64,000 nt of DNA, from contig JAMJFZ010001089.1 in NCBI GenBank assembly GCA_026225945.1, positions 1,370,501 to 1,434,500 on the forward strand, given 5' to 3'. Shown one piece after another: positions 34,595-45,549 of the stretch. A program made the translations under genes and the position numbers. This stretch comes from Cricetomys ansorgei (lineage: Eukaryota > Chordata > Mammalia > Rodentia > Nesomyidae). The notes beneath the pieces were generated by a model. That model was given only the letters and a program-made list of their open reading frames with translations, made no database searches and had not been told where the DNA came from. Each line of letters starts with the position of its first letter. Within the stretch, counting starts at the first letter, position 1.

Positions 34595-34815
34595 AAATTA
34601 AATGTGTGTTTTTACTCTGTGTATATTGGTGTTTTGACGTCATCTATGTATGCATACTGCGTGACTGCCTACTGCCCTCAGAGGCCAGAAGACGACACAG
34701 GAGCCCTGGAACTGGAGTTACAAATGGTTTGGGTCACCATGTGGGTGCTGGGAACCGAGCTCAGGTTCTCTGCAAGAGCAGCAACTGCTCTTAACTGCTG
34801 AGCCTTCTCTCCATG
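34595..34815 (-). mobile_element. B3 SINE, containing a perfect CRE motif
   Basis: Antisense B3: 'ctggaactggagttacaaat', 'ggtgctgggaaccgagctc' and 'gctgagccttctctccatgc'. TGACGTCA occurs at 34635-34642 near its tail. Confidence 0.85.
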
Positions 34816-35087
34816 CCCATAAACTTGTAACACTCTTGGAGATGTAGCTGAATCCGTGAGAGGAGAGGAGAAGTATTTGATGACAAAATGACTGAGCATT
34901 TCCAATTTTGATGAAAATTCTGAACTCACAAGTCTAAGACACTTAGTAAAGTCCAAGCAACCACAAAGCCCATAGTTTTAGCTCCAACTAGTGCCTACTG
35001 CCTGATTTAATCCACCAGCTGAGCCTGCAGCTTCTGGGCTGTGTCTGCTCTACCTGACCAGGTGGGAACATTGAACCACAGGCCCAG

Positions 35088-35295
35088 CTGGGCTCTTGGT
35101 CAGCTTCTCTCAGATCTTCCCCACCCTTCTAACTCCATGCCTTTTCTTCATTTAGAAACAAGCAGGCAAATAAAATAAACAAACCAGAATAAAGTAAACA
35201 TGCCAGAAGAAAAAACTGAAACACAGATACACACAAACAAAACCCATTAAAAAGCACAAAACCTGAAACCATAACGTACAAACACAAGAGCGGAG
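35088..35295 (-). mobile_element. Rodent L1 (Lx) 3'-end fragment
   Basis: Antisense text 'cagatcttccccacccttct', 'aactccatgccttttcttc' and 'aagcacaaaacctgaaacc' fits the terminal 3' UTR of older rodent L1s. Related to 37545-37690. Confidence 0.5.
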
Positions 35296-35299
35296 ATAT

Positions 35300-37030
35300 G
35301 TCTGCCCTTTTAGTGTGAATCCTGGGGAGTCAGGTGCAGGTCCTCATATTTGGAAGACGAGTACTTCACCAACAGATGTATCTCCCTAGTTTCTATTTTT
35401 GAAGATCAACTTTGGAAAGAGATAATGAAACTAAGGTTGTAGTGACTGGTGTTGTGTTAACTTTTCCCGAGGTGACATGAGTAAAATTCTGAACATCCTA
35501 CACAGGGGCACCAATGACAGACCAAAGTAGAGATTCCTGTCTGGCTTGATGAACCAATGAGTATACTGGGTAAAAGGTGACATAGTGGGGCATAGGGGAC
35601 CCCCAAGTCGTTGCTTCACTAAAAAAAATCTCTCAACTCACCACAGATGATGACCCCGTAGCTGCATCAATGGATTCCCAGTCACCTTCCACTGTCTCCC
35701 TACCCTAGCAACTCCCAGACCCACGTGAAGCTGGGAAGGGCAGGAAAGGAACGAGTGCCTGGAATCACAGGCAGAGATCCTCCCCAACCCTCTCTCAGTA
35801 TGAGAACACAACACCCTCCATCTTGAGAGCAGTCACGGAAGCGCCGTCTTTAACGTGGTAAAGACCGTTACATTCAGAGACAATGTCTCACTACAAAATG
35901 TTCCAAAAATTAATTTTCTGTACTTGTGAAAATGCTCCTCATTCTCTCAAAAGAATTATTTTTCTCCCAGAAAATTGGGAGGAAAAAGTTTTAGCCACCC
36001 TTTTGGATGATATGTTATACATTTTTCAATGTGATTCGGTCATCTGCCCATTCGCTCAAAAACTGAGAAAATACTGTAATAAAGTTTGCCTCAGCTTTCA
36101 TAGTGGTTATAACTGGTTTCCCCCTTTCTCCTCATTATAATGATGGACATCTTCCTCTTACCCTGGCTTTGAAAAGAAAGCCTCGAGTTCTCACTGGTAA
36201 TTGTAGTTGCCAATTTGAGATAAGTAATCTGTATCCTGTTAGATGTCCTTTTCTTTTGAGTCTTCTGAGAGGTTCATTTACGTACATATTTATTATTTAA
36301 GTAATGGATGACTATTGAATTGTAGTAAATTTCTCCTTGGCTGGAAGCCGCACTTGAGATGAGGGTGGAATCTGGAGATTAGCAGAGGGCGCTGTTAATA
36401 TGTCAGAGGAATGGGGATAATACACCAGAGGGGAAGAAGAAGAAGAAAAAGGAGGTCCGCTGTTGATTCATCAAGGAAGGACAAGAGAGCAGAAGGTTGA
36501 GATGGCTACCAAGCTTTGAACTTGACCTCCTAGGTGACCAATCCAGGGAAAACAGAGAAAGAGTGAGTTTGATGGGAAAGATAATGTGGTCAACGACCAG
36601 CCACTGAGTTTCAGGTACTTGAGACATTTCTTGTGGAAGTACCCAGGTAGCAGATAACAATCAGGACCTCAAGACCAAGAGAGAAAAAAATTTAGGTTTA
36701 CTAAGAGGAGAAAATACACTGGGTTAGGTGGGAAAACTAGCCCTTCTGCTATGAAGGGGATAATGAGGTCTACAGGAGAAGACATGGAGCTGACTGGGAT
36801 GTGAGAATTGCAGAAAGAACAGCTGTGGTCAGAGGTGTGTGGGTACTTGATTAGGGATGGGACGGAAGCTTGCAGATTCTGGAAGGTCACATCGGACTGT
36901 GTACCAGTTAAACCCCGCGTGGGTCCACAGCTCTCAGCTCTACCCTTTGGCGAATGTTTTCTCTCTGACCAGCTCTTTTGCCAGAGCTTCTTACTTGATC
37001 CCTATGGGAACCTTGCCAGATGTGTGCTGT
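35300..37030. other. Mostly unique DNA with unclear repeat traces
   Basis: A short antisense tRNA-SINE-like bit lies at about 35330-35395. Text at 35470-35560 ('aacatcctacacaggggcac') feels like rodent L1 3' UTR, but I cannot support it. 35883-36300 is AT-rich and unique, with an 85-codon frame of no known domain. A GAA-rich patch lies at 36432-36450 and a CTCF-like site at 36379. Confidence 0.4.
36379..36394 (+). promoter_or_regulatory. CTCF-like motif
   Basis: TTAGCAGAGGGCGCTG fits 12 of 14 positions of the CTCF core consensus CCASYAGRKGGCRS (the first two C are T). CTCF binds such sites to anchor chromatin loops. The match is by eye; occupancy is unknown. Confidence 0.4.
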
Positions 37031-37049
37031 GACAGATGGCAGAAGAAGA

Positions 37050-37400
37050 TGCTAGGGTTTGTGTGTCCCTCAAAGCTCAGGTGTTAACCGCTTAATCCCT
37101 AGGGCAGTCGGTGTTGGGAGGTGGAGCCTAATAAGACGGGATTATGTCATGGGGGCTGTGCCCTTATCACAAGAAAGCTACAGAAATCTAATCCAGTTCT
37201 CCCTTCCACACTCTCTGGAGTTCTCCCGTCCTCCTGGCTTCTTCCACAAGATGACACAGCAGAAATGGCCTAAGCAGAGGCAAATATCTTGGTATTACAT
37301 TTCTCAGCCTCCAAAACTGTAAGAAATAAATTCATTTTCTTATAAATTGCCCGGTCTATGATGTTTTGATGTAGTCCTGCTAAATGGAATGAAACAGACT
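37050..37400 (+). mobile_element. MLT1A/MST-type LTR
   Basis: 'gtgtgtccctcaaagctca', 'ggtgttgggaggtggagcc', 'gggattatgtcatgggggc', 'gcctccaaaactgtaagaa' and 'ataaattcattttcttata' fit the mammal-wide MaLR LTR order, with AATAAA at 37324-37329. Confidence 0.75.
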
Positions 37401-37544
37401 TAGATCCAGCTCTCTTCTATACCCGAAGCCCATGCTAACACCCTTCCCCGCCCAGCCCTCCATTTCTACAGTTTTGCTAACTGTATGTGGATTCTTTGGC
37501 CTTCCTTCAATTACATTTGGATTTCAATTGCATTCTTTTCTTTC

Positions 37545-37690
37545 TTCTTTTTTCTCTTATTGAAAATAGTTTTCTTCCCCCAAACAATATATTCTGAATA
37601 CAATTTCCCCTCCCCTGGCTTCTCCCAATGCCTTCCTTCCCATCCAGTACACACCCTTTCCGTGGCTTGTTAGAAAACAAATATTTGGTT
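37545..37690 (-). mobile_element. Rodent L1 (Lx) 3'-end fragment
   Basis: Antisense 'attgaaaatagttttcttc', 'atattctgaatacaatttc' and 'ccctcccctggcttctccc' match the L1 3' terminus seen from the other strand; the upstream T-rich patch would be its poly(A). Confidence 0.55.
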
Positions 37691-38590
37691 TATAAACAAT
37701 ATCCTGGGTGGACTTTACAGGCATAGCTCCATTCTGTTAAGACTGGAGTGACAGCCACAGCCCTGTCTCATTCCCACCAGGGATCTCTGACCTGCTTTCC
37801 TGAGAAATTCTCCCACTTATTGGAAGACTCAGGATCTCTGTTGACCCTGAAGTCGTCCTCTCCAAAACAAGTCTTGTTTTGCATGTGATGCATCTTTTTA
37901 TAGCGTCCGGTTTTCTCTTCTAAGGTAAGTATGCCTGCTCAAAAAAGATCTCAGTCACCTGTGAACTGCAAGATGTAAGCAAATGTAAAAGAAACTCCAA
38001 GGTAATTGTTGTCTTTGAAGAAGAACATCTCCAGAGTAATAAATTCCCAGCTGTGTGCGTCCTCTAGGTCCAAATTAAAGAGCCATGAAACTACCCTCCG
38101 GGGTTCCACAGACACAGCGGGTTCAACAAAGAGTTTGAAGACCCATCTGGTAAATGTCACAAGTAGTTAATGAACCCAACTGCTTGCTTTCCAGATAACT
38201 TAGAAGAAGAAAAAAAAATGAATAGTCTCAGGAAGAGAATAGCAGGCTACCATAGCACACAGCACCAATAATCTTAATCAGTGGTAGAAATTAAACACTG
38301 AGATGGGCAACATGCCATAAGATCTCACCATCCCCCATCCCCAGCACCCCTTGCACTTAATCCTAATCCTGTATTAAAGCGCTTCTGGAGTTTGATAGAA
38401 TGAAAGAGAATTTTGGGAACTGTGTGCATGTGTGTGTGAATGAGAGAGAGAGAAAGAGAGAGAGTGTTCGAGCAGGGTCTGGCTACGGATGCAAGTTCAC
38501 TAATCCCCCTGCTTCGTCTTCCCAAATATATGGATTGCAGAATATTGCCATTTTCTATTAGGCAGCCATCATTAAGACTCCTCCACCGTG
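37691..38590. other. Unique-looking stretch
   Basis: Nothing named. A small GT/GA-rich patch lies at 38424-38465. Frames are short. Confidence 0.45.
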
Positions 38591-38599
38591 GTCTTCGTC

Positions 38600-38945
38600 C
38601 ATTCCTGCTGATATAACAAAGCTGATATAACTGGAGATCAATGTATAAGCGAAATAACTTTATTTCTCATAGTTCTAAATGCTGGAAAGTTGGAGTCAAG
38701 GCACCAACAGGTTCAGTGTCCTTAACTTCATAGATGGTGCCTCTTGCTGTGTGTGGCCTCACAGGCAGAGGAGAACAAGAATAGACTCACCCCTTCCAGC
38801 CATGTTATAGGGGCATTAATTCTACCCATGAGGGCAGACTCCTCAAAGCTAATCACCATCTTCCAAAGGCTCAACCTCTTAATGCTATGGCATTGGGAGT
38901 TAAATTTGTACATCAATTTTGAAGAGATAGAAATATTAAAACCCG
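38600..38945 (-). mobile_element. MST/MLT1-type LTR, antisense
   Basis: 'cgtccattcctgctgatat', 'actttatttctcatagttct', 'aaatgctggaaagttggag', 'caaggcaccaacaggttca', 'gaggggcattaattctaccc'-like text at 38807-38830 and 'ctcctcaaagctaatcacc' read as the reverse of a mammalian MaLR LTR. Confidence 0.7.
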
Positions 38946-38974
38946 AGCAGCCCTCCCCCCGCAGACAGTAATGT

Positions 38975-39075
38975 AAATGTCACCACACGCCAGGCACTAT
39001 GCTTGGGGCAGAGTCAACAAGGAAGCAGACATGTTTTTCCTTGACGTCTGGTGACAGGTGAGTAAATGAAAGACG
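38975..39075 (-). mobile_element. L2 3'-end fragment
   Basis: 'acgccaggcactatgcttgg' followed by 'agagtcaacaaggaagcaga' is the antisense of the common L2 terminus. Confidence 0.45.
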
Positions 39076-39133
39076 ATGTTCTAGAGATATAAAACAAGCC
39101 AGAAACGTCAAAGAAGTCACTAACTGCACCTGC

Positions 39134-39147
39134 GTGGGGGGGGGGGG
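39134..39147. repeat. Poly-G run
   Basis: About 13 consecutive G after 'ctgcgt'. Confidence 0.9.
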
Positions 39148-39159
39148 GCACTAGGGAAA

Positions 39160-39240
39160 ATAAGAACACCTGGACATCTTATAAAAATTCAGTTTCCTGG
39201 GTATCGTCACTACCACCCAGACTCCAGTATTATAAATTTA
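39160..39240 (+). mobile_element. MER5-like hAT fragment
   Basis: 'aagaacacctggacatcttat' and 'aaaattcagtttcctgggta' match the left half of MER5A; no inverted-repeat ends remain. Confidence 0.4.
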
Positions 39241-39244
39241 AATT

Positions 39245-40855
39245 CCTCATTAGCATCCCCGTGTTTACGACTCTACTTTCCCCACGAACATGTCTGATGA
39301 TGCCCCTCAGGCCTAGATGCTGTCTAAAAAGGGGGAAGGTTGGAAGGAGTATGTTGGGAAAGGCTGTCCTCTGTACTTCATAGGAGCAAAGCTTAGACAG
39401 CGCTCCTTCTACAGGCTGGGGTACAGGATCTGCTCCAAGCTTCTCTGTGAAGGACTGGCCAAAAGAATCATGGCGCACTTCAATCCTTACAGGCTGACCA
39501 CAAGTTCTCCTTGGCTCCTGAGCCCTGTTTCGTGTCCCTGTGGCACCTCAGCCTCCCTTTGCCGCCCTATGCCCTATGGGGCCTGATGAGTGCTGTCACA
39601 CTTCCCTGGCTTTGCTACCCCAAATTTCTGTCCTTGCTTCAGGTACTTATAAATGCAATATCTAACAAGTCCTCCATTTTGTCCTCGCTGCTTCTGGATA
39701 ACCCGATTCTCCAGGGAAACGAGAGACATCCTGTCCAAACAGAAAAAGAAAGGCCTCCACTCCACAGCTCGGCCAGCCTTTGTGCATCCGTCTCCTTGTC
39801 TGTCCTGTCACTAAGCTAGCAGGTGAAACCAGTGCTCCTCCAACTGGTCGTGCGTCTACCCAGGGGGACCTTTCCAAACGATACTCAGGTGAGGATAGCT
39901 ATGAGGGTATTAGTGCCCATATCTATTCTTTATTGATATTAATCTGCTTGACAGCAAGCCAAGGACTATCCTTCACCCAGTCCAGTCTAGCTGTGGGGCT
40001 TGGCTTCAGGAGGGATCAGGAACCAGTGGGATAAATTAAATCAAATGATAAGCCAGGACCCTGATCCCACAAGGCTTTCAGTCTTTGCCTGTCCTGTAGA
40101 TATTTCTTTGGGGAAAAGGGCAGCCGTATTTGCCCGAAAAGGCTTATAATTGATAATACCCAAAGCGGCACAGAGTTATAACGCTGATACTTTTTGAGGT
40201 AACTGGAATTTTTAGAGGATGATTAAAGTTTTCAAAATAAAACAAACCAACAACACTAATAAAAATTGCACCTGATCACTTTCAGATACGTCATCTTTGA
40301 TGAAGTCTGGGAATCTATTTTGTCAAACAAAATATTATGAAATGCATATTCCTACTATAATCAACTCTCGTATTTTTTACAAAATAGAGCGTTCAGCATT
40401 TTCTGTCTCCTATCAGTAGGAAGTAAACCAAAATAAACTTGGCATGAAAAATTTTAGACGTCAACTTCAAAACGTGTGGATCATTACAGAGAGTTTCAGA
40501 GTTATTTCTCGAGGCCCGCTAGCAGCTGCGCGAGCACTCTGGGTCAGGACACTGGGTGTGAATGGCTGTAGTTGTAGTCCTGTATTGTCTAATGATGAGG
40601 ACACAGTCTGCAAACTGCGTCATTAGGCCATCTCATCACTGAACATCGTGGAGTCAGTAAATCCAGAGACTCCGGGGGCAGTTGCCGAGTGTGGCCTCCT
40701 GATGAAGTCGAGAGATACAGCAGACACGATGTGAGCACGCCTGCTGCTGGTGCCGCACAGCAGACTGTGCCGCCACAAACCTATGTTCCCCACTCCAATA
40801 AATGGGGAATTCTAAAACCGCCATTAAAAGCCTAGCGTAGGATGTCCCTTAACCA
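39245..40855. other. Unique-looking stretch
   Basis: No repeat recognised. Several 60-100-codon frames (39317-39586, 39511-39819, 39780-40034, +) have no known domain. 40100-40450 is AT-rich with isolated CpGs and could be conserved noncoding DNA. From 40700 the CpG-bearing text may be the left part of the Tigger copy that follows. Confidence 0.4.
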
Positions 40856-40859
40856 ATAA

Positions 40860-41090
40860 TGATCATTTATTATCAAGGATGATGAACTGGATATCACACC
40901 ATGTGCTGTGCTTTTATGCACCTGGTAACACAGTAGGCTGGTTTACACCAGCATCACTCCACACGGTGCTCCGTCATTATCAAGGCTACATGGTCACTAG
41001 GCAACAGGTATGTCTTGGCTTCATTATACTCTCATGGCGCTGCTGTGCCCACATGTAGTTTGTTGAGGACCGAAATACCATTTTGTGGCA
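40860..41090 (+). mobile_element. Tigger-group (MER8/Tigger3-like) DNA transposon, right end
   Basis: 'gatcatttattatcaagga', 'cagtaggctggtttacacc', 'agcatcactccacac', 'ggtcactaggcaacaggta', 'tggcttcattatactctcat' and 'ggaccgaaataccattttgt' keep the order of the right end of this pogo/Tigger family. Confidence 0.6.
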
Positions 41091-41404
41091 CAACTATTTT
41101 AACCCAACACGTGCTAAGTCCGTCCCTTGTGCCAGGTACAGTAGGACTTCTTTAAAATAAGTGCATCGTTCACTGTTCCCCCTACAAAAATCTCCAGTCT
41201 TCTGATGGTGGTTTTCCTGTTCACAGAGGGCTCCACCATCAGTATCCTACCCTGATAAATATGTGCACCAAACTCCAGGCCAGGAGCTATGACTTACATG
41301 AGATGCCATCTCATGAAGACAACATGCTCAGTCACATAGGTTAGGTCTCATGTTTCTTGATGTCAAAGAGCATGAAGAAGTGGTGCTGTGAGATGGATTG
41401 TAAA

Positions 41405-41485
41405 GGGGCTGGGAGGTGTTTCAGTGGCAGAGTACTTGCCAAGCATGCACAGAGCTTGGTTTCTAGCCCAGTACTACAAACCGTA
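41405..41485 (+). mobile_element. ID-type SINE
   Basis: 'ggggctgggaggtgtttcag', 'tggcagagtacttgccaag' and 'gagcttggtttctagccca' match the ID/BC1 unit with recognisable A and B boxes. Confidence 0.75.
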
Positions 41486-41489
41486 ATAA

Positions 41490-42900
41490 TGAGCTCAGCC
41501 GTTCTATAAGTACCTAAGTGGTATGTGGCTACCTCTGGAGTGGACCAGTCACCCAGAGTCAATATACAACAGATAATGTAAAATTCACAGGTACGAGCTA
41601 TACATACAGGCTGGTGGTGGAAATTCAAACATGCCTCCACTAATGGGAAAGAGATCTACAAAATGTTTACAGTGAGCTTACAGTGTGAACCAGCCAGGAG
41701 ATTGATGTGGGGCAGCTCACACAAAGCCTCAGCAGAGGAAGCTGGTGTGCAGATGATGGATAGGACATGGACGTTATAGAGAAGCTGGGAAACTATCCAA
41801 TCACAATCGATCACCCTGACAGCTACTGAACAGCAGGTCTGTGCTCATCTCTGCTCAGAGCTTAGAGGACATGGGTCTAGGCTGGATACCAATCTGGTAA
41901 GGGAGACCAGACACGACGTGGGAAAAACACTGGTGATGAGGCAAGGAGGCATGTGATGAGCCTGTGTCCACAATGCGCTGAGCACCTGGTAAATTTGGAA
42001 GTGAGAAAACTCACAGGAGATCATCATATGGGTCAAAGGTCAGGGCATAGAGGCAGCCTCCGGCAGGATAAATTATTAAGTGAGAACTAGAAAAGGTAAG
42101 GAAGATGTGGGTGAGGGAGGGAGACGGAAAGGTGTCCAAGATTGAAGAAACAAAGTATGAAAACGGGGATAGAAATGACTGTGGTACACTGGCAAATAGC
42201 ATGGGTGTGGATGTTGGGAGGTATGGTAGGCTTGATGCTACCTCGGCCACTCTTTCCAACTGGCAGAGGTGGATGATAACTCTGCTTTCCAGAGACTGCA
42301 GCCATGTTAATGAGGAAGACAGCTCAGCTCTGGCCTTCGTGGAACATGAAGGTACCAAAGAGAGGCTGAGCAAGTACCTGCACTATGAAGATGGCTGGGG
42401 AAAGCCAGTGCAGAGCCTTGTGAAGCATAGAACCAGTGTCCACAGCGACTAGGGGAGCATCATCTGGGGGATCAGGGAAGAATGGTGAGGTTGAGAGAAG
42501 GTCTGGAAAATCAGGGGTCTCTAAAGTCAAGGAGAAGGAGTTGCTGAACCTAGTGCATTTCAGGTGACGTAGTGAGAAGCCTTCCTATTCAGGGAGATAA
42601 TCAGCTGTCTGTGAAGCCTAGGAAGATCTGTAGGCAGTTTATAGTATGGGTTTGGACCATGGAGGGGGAAAGAATTTAGGAAGACTGTCACACACTACGA
42701 CTGACTAGGCTCTGACTTTTGAAGAAAATATTTTCATTTGTACCCTAGCTGTGTGGACCAGTATTACTGCCACACTGACACTCTTCCTAGAAAGAGAGCT
42801 TCAGGCTTCAGTTTAAAGGTATAGGAATATATATATATCAGATATGAGATAATGTTATTACTTTAAAAATGGAATTATATTTTCCATCTATTTTAATATT
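41490..42900. other. Unique-looking stretch
   Basis: No family recognised. Opposing open frames at 42011-42373 (-) and 42105-42452 (+) are 120 and 115 codons long but unlike any protein I know; overlapping frames on both strands suggest chance. A TA-type patch lies at 42828-42838. Confidence 0.4.
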
Positions 42901-42904
42901 CTTG

Positions 42905-43010
42905 AACTGGGCATAGTGGTATACCAGTTATCCCAGATACTCAGGAAGATCCCTTAAGCCCAGGAGTTAGAAATATACAAGACTTTGTCTTCCTACTCCA
43001 AAATTGTGTG
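42905..43010 (+). mobile_element. Fossil 7SL monomer (FLAM/PB1-like)
   Basis: 'aactgggcatagtggtatac', 'gttatcccagatactcagg' and 'cccttaagcccaggagtta' fit the 7SL RNA-derived monomer in its ancestral form ('cttgagcccaggagtt'), which B1 has lost. It should predate B1. Confidence 0.55.
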
Positions 43011-43014
43011 TAAT

Positions 43015-45200
43015 ATTCCTGCATATGGCTATTGCAAAAATCTTTACAATGAATGCTAAAATGCACACAGAGCCAGTACCATTTGCCTCCTAGAGAAATA
43101 AGGCCTAATTAACTATAAGAGTGGAAAGGAAGGAATGCGATCTGACCTTGATGGACTCAGTTTTAAGTCAACAGCCTTCGGCCATTTGGTTGCACTTACT
43201 CCTTGCATGCATTTCAGGTAGCTGTTTCCAGGGCTCTCGGTTACAGGGAACATCTGGGGTGTGTGAATAAGTGATCCTCTGCAAAACAAGTGCAGCTCAA
43301 GTGAGACCCTACGTGTAAACGGCACGGCTGCCAAGTTTGTGGCAGCTGGCTGCCCTGGGCAACCTCCTGCCCACCGGCCCAGATGGCAGTGAGAAGCCTG
43401 CGCCTTGTGCTCTGGAGGATTTGTTCCTACATGGCGTGGAAACAGTCTGTCCCTGTTCGCTCCACAGGTCTGTGGCCGGTGCCAGGAAGACTGAGCTTGC
43501 AGGTTTGACGCAGGAACGGGTCAATCGGCATAGAGGAAAGCGGTTCCTCCTCAGCGACTCTACACCCCCAGCCTGGCTAGAGTGATGGCGAATGGGAGCC
43601 AAATGACAATTGCGGTGTTCTCTTTGGGAAAACCTGAATTCAGCCACTCTGCACTGTGAGTTGGGAATGTCTTCCTCACCCAGGAAGAACACTGCAGGGA
43701 GTCTGCAAGCTCATGTAATGGCTTCCCTTCTGGAAGCCACACTGTAAAAGCAGACTGTAGTCTCATTGGCACATTAGGAAGACAGCAAGACTCAGTGGGT
43801 TGATCAAAGGCTTGGAGAGCGGAGGAGGCAAGACTGGCTTCCTAGCTGGGCTGGAGATCAGCGGCCATTGATGGGGAAAAGTATGTGAGGCAGAAACAAA
43901 GCTGGTAAGAATCATCTTAACCAGAAGCTCTGGAAACAGGAATGTAGTAACTCCCACTGGCTCCCCATGAGCACAAAGCCAAACAACAGCTTCTACAAAC
44001 AAGGGTCTTAGTAACGCTGTTCCAAAGCAGTGCGTGCTTATCTCGGAAATGCAGCTATCAAAGCAGCATTCACCCCGCTTCACGCAAGCTTTTGACAAAG
44101 GGAGGCTCACACAGTGGCAGCTCTCTTCCTCGTCTCTCTTCAGGATGCAAGTCCAGAATACGGCCGCCAGATACTCAACCTCTGAACTGTTCTCTGACTA
44201 CTTACAGGAAAGAGAAAACGCTAAATCGTCCCAGAGTCAATTAAGCCTGGGTTGGGCTGTGTTTCGACGGAGCCTGAGACATGTCACCTTTGAGTTCGTG
44301 CGGCTTCCAAACAAGTGCACTGTCACACAGCGTAGATGCGTAAGCTATTACTGCTATTTCCCTAAAAGATCCTGAGGTGCTATAGTTAAAACCACATCTC
44401 CAAACGCTGTCACGTTATGGTGACAATTGTTTTATTAAGACAGCATCGACAATAACGAAGGCATTTTCACTCATTGTATAGAATCCTTTCAATGGCATCT
44501 TATTCTAGCTCTAATAATTCAGCCTTGATCTACCTTGGTCTTGTATAAAGATACATCTCTTTTTTTATTCAAAACTCGTAGATTAGAACAATAACAACAA
44601 AAACCCACATAGATCCTTGGTATATCCTCTTCCTTATTCAAATACTTACCAGATTATTGGATGCTTATTGCAGACATTAAAAAAAAAATCTTTATCAAGA
44701 CGTCAGCAAAAAAATATTTGCGATCAGTGTCTCACGAAGCTAATCTCTTTAATGTCTACGGGAAAATGTCTGGCTGAGATGACAGTCAACAACTTTTTGA
44801 CCTACAAACATGCTAACTGCACACGGCTCGACTTGTTTAATGCTGAGATTTTTACAGATAAATGATCCCAGATTATTGGCTGTAAATAAAAAAATGCTTA
44901 AAACATGGTAAACTGTAATTTTACCAAGAGTCAAATAAACGCAAAACAGCAATCAATTTTCAGCCATCCTAAGTAGTAGGGAATCTGTAGAGCATGGTCA
45001 TCCAGAGCCAGCGTTGGGAGAGGCAGGCCCACAGTAATGTAACAAAACGTTAGAATTTTTTAATACTTATGAGTTCTGGTAATTCTGGTTCTGTGAATTG
45101 ATTTTAGGAAAATAGTAAGGTTAAAAGGTTCAGTCCAAAGATACATGCATTGTACCAATTCATGTAGAAATCTGAAGACAAATTGAGTGTCCAACAAAGG
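43015..45200. other. Unique block with CpG-bearing core
   Basis: No interspersed repeat seen over about 2.2 kb. 43310-44370 has more CpG than the window average and open frames on both strands (82 codons at 43337 +, 127 codons at 43692 -, 115 and 113 codons overlapping near 44034-44110). None shows a domain. 44430-44960 is AT-rich with preserved CpGs, as in conserved noncoding elements. Confidence 0.4.
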
Positions 45201-45204
45201 AAAT

Positions 45205-45255
45205 GAACTGTGGTTAGAAATACAGGTACTAGAGTCAGACGGATGGCTCTTTACT
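45205..45255 (+). mobile_element. MIR SINE, left part
   Basis: 'ctgtggttagaaatacaggt' and 'actagagtcagacggatgg' match the MIR head; its continuation lies after a younger SINE. Confidence 0.5.
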
Positions 45256-45271
45256 AACTGAATAATGCTGC

Positions 45272-45389
45272 GGTTTGGGAGATGGCTCGGTAGGTAAGGA
45301 CATTTGCCGCCAAGCCTGACAACCTGAGTTCTATCCCCCAGATCCACACAGTGGAAGGAGAGAACCTTCTCCTGAAAGTTACCCTCTGA

Positions 45390-45426
<37 letters not shown>
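45272..45426 (+). mobile_element. tRNA-derived rodent SINE (B4/RSINE1-like) with (CA)n
   Basis: 'tttgggagatggctcggtag', 'caagcctgacaacctgagtt', 'cacagtggaaggagagaac' and 'aagttaccctctgactcac' flow into 17 CA units (45392-45426). It splits a MIR. Confidence 0.7.
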
Positions 45427-45427
<1 letters not shown>

Positions 45428-45464
45428 AAGAAAATAAGTATCATTAAAACTAATGATAATTATG

Positions 45465-45545
45465 TGATGCTGAGCAAACTGCTGAAACTTTATACCTAAA
45501 TCTTCTTATCTGAGTTCCTACTTAATTGGACTTTCACTGGGATGA
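45465..45545 (+). mobile_element. MIR SINE, right part
   Basis: 'tatgtgatgctgagcaaact', 'ctgaaactttatacctaaa' and 'cttcttatctgagttccta' continue the MIR core from the left part. Confidence 0.5.
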
Positions 45546-45549
45546 CAGG

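Noticed and set aside
43309..43692. 127-codon minus-strand frame as a coding exon
   Set aside because: No recognised protein similarity and competing open frames on the plus strand; kept only as a point to check.
45060..45422. Minus-strand 120-codon frame and similar Cys-Val, His-Thr frames elsewhere
   Set aside because: They run through CA/GT microsatellites.
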